Source of the DNA: an uncultured Roseburia sp.
GTDB lineage: Bacteria > Bacillota > Clostridia > Lachnospirales > Lachnospiraceae
Length of the DNA stretch: 64,000 bases
Assembly: GCA_900756925.1 (NCBI GenBank)
Contig: CAAELX010000041.1
Coordinates: 1-64,000, forward strand
Direction: 5' to 3'
The position numbers were made by a program, and so were the translations under genes. Of the stretch, positions 42,442-49,929 are shown piece by piece. Position 1 is the stretch's first letter. Each line of letters starts with the position of its first letter. Under the pieces are notes generated by a model. That model ran no database searches. It was not told where the DNA came from and saw only the letters and a program-made list of their open reading frames with translations.

Positions 42442-43680
42442 TTATCTGTCCTTCATAAATGCTTCAATCTCGTCCGGATCGCGGATAATTGCCTCTGACA
42501 GGCACTCACATCCGTTCTCTGTGATAAGCAGATCGTCCTCGATACGGATTCCGATCTCCCACTCGTCAATATAAAGCCCCGGCTCATCGGTGATGATTGC
42601 GCCAGGTCTTAAGCGGTCATTACATGCTGCTGTCACATCATGCACGTCAATTCCGAGGTGATGGGATACCCCGTGCATGTAGTAAGTTCCAATCTCGTCT
42701 TCCTTCTCGATCAGTCCAAGCTTCATGCAGCCTTCCGCTAATACTTTCTTTGCAATGTCATTTAACTCGCGCAGTGTCATGCCAGGCTTTGCCACTCTGG
42801 CAACCTCGCGGTTTGCGGCAAGCACGATATCATAGACCTGTCTCTGACGCTCGCTGTAAGTTCCATTTACCGGATAGGTTCTTGTGATATCCGCACAGTA
42901 TCCACGGTACTTTGCCCCAAGATCCAGCAGAAGCAGGGTGCCGTCCTCACAGATGTCGAGGTTCGTCTCATAGTGTAACATTGTTCCGTTCGCACCGCTT
43001 CCGGCGATGGTCGGGAAAGAAGGCCCCTCTGCCCCGTTGTAACGGATCGTGTATTCAAAATTGGCCTGTGCCTGATACTCTGCCATGCCCGGCTCTAACG
43101 TCTTCATGACATGCTGTAATGCCTTGTCTGTGATCGCAACGGCATCGCGCACAAGTGCAACCTCGTCCTCATCTTTTTGCATACGCATCTCTGCGATAAC
43201 CGGGAAAATATTCTTAATCGCGTGTCCCTGATATTTCTCTGCAAATTCCTTAGCCTTTACCACATTATAATCCGGCAGATCTTCCATCTGGTGTCTGTAA
43301 CAGTCAAAGTAAAGACTGTCAATGTCTTCTCTGGTCATCATAGAGTCCACAAACGCCTCAAAGGTATCAATGAACTGGATATCCTCAATTCCGGAAATCT
43401 CCCTTGCCTCATCCACGGTCACTTTTCTTCCATACCAGCGCTCCTGTGTCGGGTCCGCTTCCTCGATAAACAGGACAGTCTTATTCCCGTTTAATGTCTT
43501 TCTCATCATCAGGATCATATGGTCTCTTCTTAATCCTGTCAGATAGAAAAAGTTCCGGTTTGCCTCAAATGGCGCATATTCATCCACGCTGACGTGGTTT
43601 TCAATCCCGGAAAATAAAAGCAGCGCGGACTGTTTGTCCATTGTATCAAAAATCTTTTTTCTTCTCTCTTCAAAATTCAT
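42442..43680 (-). CDS. pepP: Xaa-Pro aminopeptidase (M24B)
   Basis: Metallopeptidase that releases the N-terminal residue before proline. At 412 residues it has the AMP_N domain (about 1-130, NFFYLTGLRRDH) and the pita-bread domain with all five metal ligands: Asp in LLLLDLGAKYRGYCADITRTY (two Asp, near 250-262), His in SHHLGIDVHD (near 340), Glu in TDEPGLYI and Glu in IRIEDDLLIT (near 388). It is transcribed with a 60-codon gene directly upstream. Cytoplasmic, full length. Confidence 0.93.
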   Translation of the reverse strand: MNFEERRKKIFDTMDKQSALLLFSGIENHVSVDEYAPFEANRNFFYLTGLRRDHMILMMRKTLNGNKTVLFIEEADPTQERWYGRKVTVDEAREISGIEDIQFIDTFEAFVDSMMTREDIDSLYFDCYRHQMEDLPDYNVVKAKEFAEKYQGHAIKNIFPVIAEMRMQKDEDEVALVRDAVAITDKALQHVMKTLEPGMAEYQAQANFEYTIRYNGAEGPSFPTIAGSGANGTMLHYETNLDICEDGTLLLLDLGAKYRGYCADITRTYPVNGTYSERQRQVYDIVLAANREVARVAKPGMTLRELNDIAKKVLAEGCMKLGLIEKEDEIGTYYMHGVSHHLGIDVHDVTAACNDRLRPGAIITDEPGLYIDEWEIGIRIEDDLLITENGCECLSEAIIRDPDEIEAFMKDR

Positions 43681-43705
43681 CTTTTTATCCTTCTATCTAT
43701 AAGTG

Positions 43706-43888
43706 TTAAGCTTCTGCGCTTCTCTGAATCCGCGTTGTGATCTCTTTCACCTCTGCCATCAGTGCCGAATACATCTCCATCTCGAGTCCGACCGGTGACA
43801 TATGCGGGTGCTCCTGCTTCATGCGGTATGCCTGCACCAGTAAATTTCTTTTCACGTCTTCCAGTTCCAAAAGCTGTTCCTTACTCAT
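43706..43888 (-). CDS. Small conserved-looking helical protein upstream of pepP
   Basis: A 60-residue, highly charged, helical protein (MSKEQLLELEDVKRNLLVQA then YRMKQEHPHMSPVGLEMEMY). I do not recognise the family. The ATG at 43888 has GGGAG seven bases ahead, while the ATG two codons earlier is too close. It ends 25 bases before pepP and is presumably co-transcribed. Acidic residues and a central HPHMSPVG turn suggest a two-helix protein. It is likely real because of the good ribosome site and close spacing, but nothing can be said of function. Confidence 0.6.
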   Translation of the reverse strand: MSKEQLLELEDVKRNLLVQAYRMKQEHPHMSPVGLEMEMYSALMAEVKEITTRIQRSAEA

Positions 43889-43948
43889 CTTCATTCTCCC
43901 ATTTTATGATTTTCCGGTGCCTGCATCCCTGCCGCAGACACCTCGAAT

Positions 43949-43957
43949 ATCATATCA
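43949..43957 (-). promoter_or_regulatory. Possible extended -10 promoter for the small gene-pepP unit
   Basis: Minus-strand TGATATGAT (TATGAT at 43949-43954 with upstream TG), about 60 bases before the start at 43888. No strong -35 is visible. Confidence 0.4.
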
Positions 43958-44060
43958 CAGTTAAGGCGTGTTTCGTTCACAAATTTCATAAGAAAAAGTA
44001 ACAATCTTTTTTTCAACATTTAGCACTTTTGTATATTGACTGGAAAAATTTCATCACTTT

Positions 44061-44849
44061 TTACAATTGCATTAACGTTTGCAGTGCCTCATTTTCTACA
44101 ATACAAGTTCCATGTTCCTCGATAAACGCAATCTCTGCTGCGCTTGAAAAACGTCTGTTGTTGTACTCCACGATAGCGAAGGCAAGCGGACGCACTTCCT
44201 CCTTGGTGAAGTGGATGAAATCGAGTACAAGGTAGAGCTTTTCGCCAATCCGGTAGAGGCTGCTCGCCGGTATATGCTCGGCAAAGTGCACGTTTTTACA
44301 CAGTTCGATCACATCCTCCATGGAATCGCATTCCAATGCAAATGGGGTTGGGTTTTCAAAAACTGCTTCGCAAAGCTTTTGTTTCTGATCTTCTGCCGGA
44401 TTTTCCTGCTTCTGTGCCGGCTGGTCTGCCTCTTCCTGCTGTGGGGTTTGTGTCTGCTGTTCTTTTTTCTGTTTCCCGCTTAAGCAGCGGTCGATCACGG
44501 ACTCTTTTTCCTCGCGGTTCATGTTCCGGAATTCTTCTAATTTCTCCGGCGACAGCTGGCTCATGAGCTGTCCTACGGCGTCCACCAGGCCGCGCAGGCT
44601 CTGCTCCGTGTCACCGCCGAAGGTGATTGCCATGCTGTGATCCGACAGGAGCTCTGCCTTCACGATTGGGGAGACATGGTCGAAGCTGAAGTCTTCGTGC
44701 TCTTCGATCTGTTCCACGACGGACTTCATGAAGCGCTGGGTTGTCTCAGCATCGCCGAGGATCTCGTCGATTTCGAAGCCCATGCTTTGAATTTCCTGCT
44801 CGGTCAGGGCACATCTGATTTTGTTTTCACTTAATCTTTTTATTTCCAT
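44061..44849 (-). CDS. mecA: Adaptor protein MecA
   Basis: Adaptor that hands substrates to the ClpC unfoldase; in Bacillus it controls competence and sporulation factors. The 262-residue protein begins MEIKRLSENKIRCALTEQEI, the typical MecA start, with the N-terminal substrate-binding region at about 1-100. A long, Gln/Glu-rich and probably disordered linker follows (about 125-160). The C-terminal ClpC-binding domain is at about 165-262 (FALECDSMEDVIELCKNV, LYLVLDFIHF). The linker is longer and more Gln-rich than in Bacillus. It has its own promoter at 44897-44925. Confidence 0.93.
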   Translation of the reverse strand: MEIKRLSENKIRCALTEQEIQSMGFEIDEILGDAETTQRFMKSVVEQIEEHEDFSFDHVSPIVKAELLSDHSMAITFGGDTEQSLRGLVDAVGQLMSQLSPEKLEEFRNMNREEKESVIDRCLSGKQKKEQQTQTPQQEEADQPAQKQENPAEDQKQKLCEAVFENPTPFALECDSMEDVIELCKNVHFAEHIPASSLYRIGEKLYLVLDFIHFTKEEVRPLAFAIVEYNNRRFSSAAEIAFIEEHGTCIVENEALQTLMQL

Positions 44850-44896
44850 ATGTATTACACCTGCATTTCGTATGAAGTTTCTTGCTTTTTGCGTAC

Positions 44897-44925
44897 ATTA
44901 TCGTATGTTTTATATCGTTTGTAAA
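44897..44925 (-). promoter_or_regulatory. Promoter for mecA
   Basis: Minus-strand TTTACA (44920-44925) and GATAAT (44897-44902), 17 bases apart. It lies between mecA and palindromic element D, so that copy is upstream of the promoter and outside the transcript. Confidence 0.65.
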
Positions 44926-44964
44926 TATGTTTTTGGGGATTTTTCTGGGTTTTGGGGAGAGTTT

Positions 44965-45208
44965 GGGGCGAAACTCGGTCGGAAGGTTATGGGGGATTGC
45001 GGAAGAGCTGCCGCTGTAGCAGCAGACACGCTTTCGCTCCGTGTCGCTCGCAGCGGTACTAAGCTTCCAGCCGAACATCGCCGGATTGTTGGCTAGCCAC
45101 CACCGACTCTGTTCGGCTGCAAGCTAAGGACCGGCGGCTCCCCAAGGTCTGTTGCTACAGCGGCAGCTCTTCCGCAATCTTTCGTTACGTTGTGAACGAG
45201 TTTCGCTT
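44965..45208 (+). mobile_element. Full-length GCGAAACTC palindromic element (copy D)
   Basis: Terminal repeats GCGAAACTCG (44968-44977) and CGAGTTTCGC (45197-45206). The main stem is a perfect 27-bp pairing (44995-45021 with 45153-45179), then one mismatch, then CAGAC/GTCTG (45023-45027, 45147-45151). The arm sequence is unrelated to those of copies B and C. The core between the arms keeps the family blocks (GCAGCGGTACTAAGCT, TTGGCTAGCCAC, AGCTAAGGACCGGCGGC). It lies upstream of the mecA promoter. The reading frames across it (for example on the minus strand to 44827) are not genes. Confidence 0.85.
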
Positions 45209-45431
45209 CTCTGACCCGGAAATGGTCCTATCATACGCTATCATATATATTAAGGCAATAATATATTAATATGGCAGTAATATATCGATGTAGTAATATT
45301 ATTATTTACAAACTATGATACTGCGTGTTTACATTTTATTTCATAATTGTACGCCTTTCACTCATTTTGTGAAAATTATTTTTTATACAAAATTCCATAC
45401 TACGGCATTCTGTATCTTGAAAGCTATCTTG

Positions 45432-46011
45432 AAAGAACAACTGCCATACTATGGAAATACAGCTTCTTTGCTGGACTCGCTTAGTATGGCAGGTTCTTTT
45501 GACTTTGTTTTGCTTTTATATCATCCTTCTTTTGGGATGATTCACATGAATTTTTTTGATCTCTGTTTAACATGGTTGTATTTTGAAGTGCTCTTTCTTA
45601 CAAGAGCACTTGTTCTGATGTTTGTTGGCTGCAATCCGCAGAACGTTGTAGACGGCAGACTGGGATTACAACGGTTCCTTGGTTATAAACATACATCCTA
45701 TATGAGTTGCGGCTTTTTCTGTTCTTTGCTTTGTGTTTGTAGACATGATCAACGCAAAGGCATCTTTTTGAAAGCCTTGTTCTCATATCTTTCGCATGAT
45801 GTATGCTTCGGATGCTTTCAGATTGTAGACGGGTCTGAAAGCAGCTGCTTATCTGATTAGCTCTATTCTTTGTTTGCAGACATGGTTGAATAGAGGCTTA
45901 TCTGAAAATCTCTCTGCGAAGAGGAACCATCCTCTGGCAATTGCGCTGAGGGTTCTTGTTCACGCTTTTCTTAATACTATCTGACGGAATCAGACAATGG
46001 CTGTCTGATTC
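45432..46011. repeat. Array of about eight hairpins with a repeated TTGYAGAC loop motif
   Basis: In this gene-free stretch, hairpins follow one another every 50-90 bases: 45432-45499 (18 bp with a 2-base bulge), 45520-45541, 45586-45611 (10 bp, AAGTGCTCTT), 45641-45677, 45728-45761, 45814-45842 (9 bp, GCTTTCAGA), 45861-45895 (8 bp, CTCTATTC) and 45987-46011 (10 bp, GAATCAGACA). The four from 45641 to 45895 have unrelated stems but share TTGTAGAC or TTGCAGAC at or beside the loop (45646, 45737, 45823, 45874). The strand and role are unknown. A 181-codon + strand frame (45315-45860) crosses it but looks random. The A/T-rich DNA at 45209-45430 shows no gene. Confidence 0.6.
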
Positions 46012-46029
46012 TGGCTGACAACGACTCCT

Positions 46030-47445
46030 CTATTTTTCAATCGTGTATCCGCCTACTGCATGCATCTCTGTATCTTCACTTCTATTCTCTACCATGATTC
46101 TGTAGAAGCTAGTTGATTCAATTGTGAAAGTATGACTTTTTCCACCAGTTGTCTCACATACCGTACTAGATCCACTTGTATGCATCAAGCCATACCAATA
46201 TACGCAATCTGATGGTGTTACTGTAAGAGCTATCGTAATTTTCGTTCCCTTTTTAAAGAACTTCTCCGGTGTCACATAACGAGTTCCTGCTGGAATCGTC
46301 CAATCGAAGCTAGCTCCATCACTGCCTCTGGTAATAATCTCGTCATCCATGACAACTTGTGGTACAAGTGCATTTTCCTCTGCCGTAACCGAGAATTCCG
46401 ACTGATCTAAAACCAGCTCCTGCTTCTCCTTTTCTACCTCCTGTGTCCTCTTAAACAATTCATCATTCGCATTTGCCATCCCAACACCAGCCGCATAGGA
46501 TGTTCTCGTACTGATGGTGATGAAGGTGAGCAGCAGTAATGCTGTCACGATTTTGGATGTGGTTTTCAAATTTTTTCCGTATTTGTTCATAAAGTCAACT
46601 CTCCTCTCGAGCATTTCCTTGGATTCAAATAGCATGGAAAAGACACAGAGGTCACGACTCATTTTCTCTGCGGCTTCGGAGATCGTCCAGATGATCTGGA
46701 AGTATCCGCTGCGTCTGATGCCCATGGAAGCCAGACGTTGTACTACCTTGCGGTCGCAGTCCTGCTCACTCCACAAGTTGAGCAGACCTACCAGTATGTA
46801 GGCAGGCGGATTGAAGCTCTGGATGATCACGATCACCGTAGTCATGGCCTTGTAGATCAGATCATGCTTTTTAATATGTATCAATTCGTGTAACAGAATT
46901 ACCTGTAATTTTTCGCCTTCGAAATCGTCGTAAGGTAAGATTACACGTCTCTTTCGTATCCCTGTCGCGATCGGACTTGTGACATCTTCGTTCCACAGGA
47001 ACTCTACATTTCCACGAATCCCGAGCTGACTCTTAAGTTCTTCAAATACCGCTGTCATTTCCAGATTATCTACCGGAACGCTCTTTTTACACAGGTTGTA
47101 CTGTGCCCGCATTTTTTTCAAATGATTCCAAACATTGCGGATCGTCACTGTAAACCAGGCGATCACTGCTATTTGCAGATAGTCTGCACGGAAGTTGATC
47201 TGGAATACAAACTTCTCTAAGAGGTTCCTCGTCTCCCAGATATAACTTCCATCCCTTGACATGAGAATCGACACATATGCCACAGGCAGCAGGAACATTA
47301 TAACCACCCATCTTAGCATATAATAGACCAGATCCGGATTCAGCTTCAGAAAAAGCAGCCGGCAGATCAGTCAGATGAACAGCATCACATCGCCTGTTAT
47401 CGCTGTGACAAATGCATAATAGAATAGAAAATTAATCCAATTCAT
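46030..47445 (-). pseudogene. BlaR1-type M56 metallopeptidase gene interrupted by an in-frame TGA
   Basis: Reading from an ATG at 47445, which overlaps the end of the BlaI gene as in intact blaI-blaR1 pairs, the frame gives MNWINFLFYYAFVTAITGDV and then meets TGA at codon 25 (47371-47373). It continues in the same frame for 429 codons from the next ATG (47319) without another stop. The later part has the M56 zinc motif HELIHIKKHD (near codon 185) and several membrane helices, then an extracellular beta-type domain of about 110 residues in place of a penicillin-binding sensor. It may be a recent nonsense mutation, a sequencing error, or a gene now started at 47319 without the first helix. Confidence 0.75.
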
Positions 47446-47809
47446 CTATTTTTTTCTTGATTCGTTCCTTATCTTCTTTGCTCAGCTTCATATTGTCAAA
47501 AAGCCCACATACGAATGCACCGATGTTACCCTGATTGAAGTAGCGGATGTTTTCAGATACTGTGCTGGTTTTGAATTCTTCCTTCGATACAAGTGGCTGA
47601 TAGTAGGAATATCTGCCCTTTCTGTATACGCTGAGGTAGCCCTTCTTCACAAGACGTGCAAGGAATGTGGAAACTGTCTGTGGCTTCCAGTTCTTGCCGA
47701 ACTCCTGGTTCACCCCGTTCATAACATGGGCGAGATCCGGATCTTCCTCTGACTCCCAGATAATCTTCATAACCATTCTTTCACATGTTGAAATTTCATA
47801 TGGATCCAT
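47432..47809 (-). CDS. BlaI/MecI family repressor
   Basis: Winged-helix repressor, 125 residues, that binds TACA/TGTA-type operators and is inactivated by proteolysis when its M56 partner is triggered. The N-terminal domain has CERMVMKIIWESEEDPDLAHV and QTVSTFLARLVKKGYL (recognition helix, near 45-60), then RKGRYSYYQPLVSKEEF. The C-terminal helical dimer domain follows. The ATG at 47809 lies 11 bases after AGGAGG. A TTG three codons earlier is too close. The next gene, its BlaR1-type partner, carries a nonsense codon. The inducing signal is unknown and need not be a beta-lactam. Confidence 0.9.
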   Translation of the reverse strand: MDPYEISTCERMVMKIIWESEEDPDLAHVMNGVNQEFGKNWKPQTVSTFLARLVKKGYLSVYRKGRYSYYQPLVSKEEFKTSTVSENIRYFNQGNIGAFVCGLFDNMKLSKEDKERIKKKIDELD

Positions 47810-47925
47810 AATATTCAAGTCCTCCTAATTGTAATGTTCAGACCTTTATCGTTTGATTTGCGCGCCAGCAATGAAAAGTACGCTTCCCGAACTCTTCATT
47901 GTCATGAACGATAGTATAAGCTTCT

Positions 47926-47951
47926 GTAGTTCATACTACATTCATAATGTA
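47926..47951 (-). promoter_or_regulatory. Likely BlaI operator upstream of the repressor gene
   Basis: Two overlapping dyads, GTAGTTCATACTAC (47926-47939) and TACATTCATAATGTA (47937-47951), the second a perfect palindrome with the TACA/TGTA ends typical of BlaI/MecI sites. They lie 117-142 bases before the repressor start. A TATACT (minus strand, near 47913) could be the -10. Autoregulation is the usual arrangement. Confidence 0.6.
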
Positions 47952-48023
47952 AGGATAACATCTTTTGTTGTTTTTTGCAATCCCTTTACGCAGATTGATA
48001 AAGATTCCTCTCCTGATGTGTTG

Positions 48024-49883
48024 TTAATGCTGCTGCTTTTTCATGATTTCAGGATCTCCCAGTGAGTAATCCGGCCGCATCCTCGAAAAATTGAGGTTGT
48101 AGTTCGGGTCTCCTTCCTTTAACAGTGTCTCCCATCTGTTTCTCATAAATTCAATTTCCGACTGAAATCTCGCCACTTTTTCCGTGGAATCCTCTGCACC
48201 TCTTGATTTTGACTCATAGTGATATGCTTCTACTCTCGGATCATACACAATGAGATAACCGGCTTCTCTTACGCGCAGACAGAAATCTACGTCATTAAAT
48301 GCCACAGACAACTCCTCTTCAAAGCCGTTCACTTTGTCGTAAACTTCTTTTTTTACCATAAGAAGTGCTGCTGTTACCGCACTGTAGTTCATCTGAATGG
48401 CGGCACGGTGCATATAGCCGCTTCGCTCACGCCTCATGCCCTGATACAGATTCGCTCCGATCCCGCGGAGGCTGCCTCCAACCCCCACGACCAGACCTGC
48501 ATGCTGAATCGTATTGTCCGGGTAGTACAATCTCGCGCCTACAACCCCAACTTCCCTCCTTTCACAGTTGGACAGCATCTGTTCTATCCAGTTCGTCTCT
48601 ATTACTTCTATATCATTATTCATGAGAATATAATAGGTACCGTTTGCATAAGATGCACCGAAGTTGTTAAGCTTCGAATAGTTGAACGCATCCGGGTAGT
48701 ACACTACCCTGATTTTATCGGATTCGATCTTTTTATATAAAGAAAAGGTCGCTTCCTCTGTACTATTGTTCTCCACGATGATCACTTCATAATTCTCGTA
48801 AGAACTCTTTGCGATCGCGTCCAGACACTTCTTTAACGTCTCTGTCTCATCCTTGTTCGGGATGATAATGGACACAAGCGGGCGCTCTGTCAGCTTGTAG
48901 TTGACCCGGTAAAAGCCAAAGTACTGAGTTGGCTCCACGCTTCCTTCCACACCGATCCGCTCTAAATGTGCCTCGATCGCACGCTTTCCGGCATCCCTTG
49001 CATAGGACTTCGAATCGCCGTCCCCTGCTGTGGAGAGCTCATGCATGCGCCAGTGGTATAAGATCTTCGGGATATGCGCGATCACCTTCGCCTGCTCCGT
49101 TGCACGGAGTACAAAGTCATAATCCTGCGCCCCGTCAAAATCTTTCCGGATTCCTCCGAGCCTGTCGGCTAACTCCCTCTTCACCACAAGAAAATGTGTG
49201 ATGTAGTTGTTCGAGCACAGCAGATCCGGGTTGAAATCCGGCTTGAAATGTGGATCCATGACCTTCGTCTGCCCGGCATCGGTCTTGTCCTCATCCGAGT
49301 AGAGCACCTCCGGTTCTTTTCCCTGCTTTCTTCCTTTTATAATCCGGTCCGCCATCTCATAGAGTGCATCCGGTGTGATCACATCATCATGGTCAAGAAA
49401 AGCAATGTAATCGCCTCCTGCCATTGCAATCGCTGCGTTGGTATTCTCGGCGATCCCACCATTTTCTTTTAGCTTCTGGTATACAACACGGGATACATCG
49501 TTGTCAATTATTTTCCGGTCATTCTGCTGATATTTCTGCACAATGGCAGGGATCACAGATTCCCCCGGTGTTCCATCGGCTAAGCACAACTCCCAGTTTT
49601 CATAGGTGGAAGCCATCACAGATTCGATCATCTCACGCAAAAACGTTTCCGGCGTATTGTATAGAGGAACCACAATACTGATTTTTGGTGCTTCTTTCCA
49701 TTTCCGGCTTATCTTTCTCTGTTCTGCAAGCTCTGTCTCTGTCGGTTTTACTTTTTCATACCAGTCATTGTAGGGAATCGCTTCCTGCTCCTGCTTCTCC
49801 TGAAGCCTGATGAGGAATTCCTTCCAGCCGTAATGCTTTAAGTAGCGGATTCCTTTTCTGATTGTTGTCACATTTATTTTCAT
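48024..49883 (-). CDS. Two-domain family 2 glycosyltransferase
   Basis: Large cell-surface polysaccharide glycosyltransferase, 619 residues, with two GT-A domains in tandem. Domain 1 (about 70-290): ISIVVPLYNTPETFLREM, LDHDDVITPDALYE and HWRMHELST. Domain 2 (about 315-600): VSIIIPNKDETETLKKC, VIIVENNSTEEATF, MNNDIEVIETNWIEQM and AFNDVDFCLRVREAGY. It resembles rhamnan/O-antigen enzymes in which each domain adds a different residue. No membrane helices. It follows the paralogous 815-residue enzyme by 46 bases and is probably co-transcribed. Confidence 0.88.
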   Translation of the reverse strand: MKINVTTIRKGIRYLKHYGWKEFLIRLQEKQEQEAIPYNDWYEKVKPTETELAEQRKISRKWKEAPKISIVVPLYNTPETFLREMIESVMASTYENWELCLADGTPGESVIPAIVQKYQQNDRKIIDNDVSRVVYQKLKENGGIAENTNAAIAMAGGDYIAFLDHDDVITPDALYEMADRIIKGRKQGKEPEVLYSDEDKTDAGQTKVMDPHFKPDFNPDLLCSNNYITHFLVVKRELADRLGGIRKDFDGAQDYDFVLRATEQAKVIAHIPKILYHWRMHELSTAGDGDSKSYARDAGKRAIEAHLERIGVEGSVEPTQYFGFYRVNYKLTERPLVSIIIPNKDETETLKKCLDAIAKSSYENYEVIIVENNSTEEATFSLYKKIESDKIRVVYYPDAFNYSKLNNFGASYANGTYYILMNNDIEVIETNWIEQMLSNCERREVGVVGARLYYPDNTIQHAGLVVGVGGSLRGIGANLYQGMRRERSGYMHRAAIQMNYSAVTAALLMVKKEVYDKVNGFEEELSVAFNDVDFCLRVREAGYLIVYDPRVEAYHYESKSRGAEDSTEKVARFQSEIEFMRNRWETLLKEGDPNYNLNFSRMRPDYSLGDPEIMKKQQH

Positions 49884-49929
49884 GCTGCTTCCTTTTTTGA
49901 TTGATACTTCTTTGTCAGGCTGTATGATC

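Noticed and set aside
44827-45096. Reading frames across element D as genes
   Set aside because: Same reason: translated repeat, no ribosome site, no family.
45315-45860. 181-codon + strand frame as a membrane protein
   Set aside because: Rich in Cys, Phe and Leu without family features, no ribosome site, and it runs through the hairpin array, so it is likely a chance frame.
46030-47319. Intact BlaR1-type gene starting at 47319
   Set aside because: The frame upstream is clearly homologous coding sequence up to the blaI-overlapping ATG and is interrupted by one TGA, so an intact short gene is the less likely reading.
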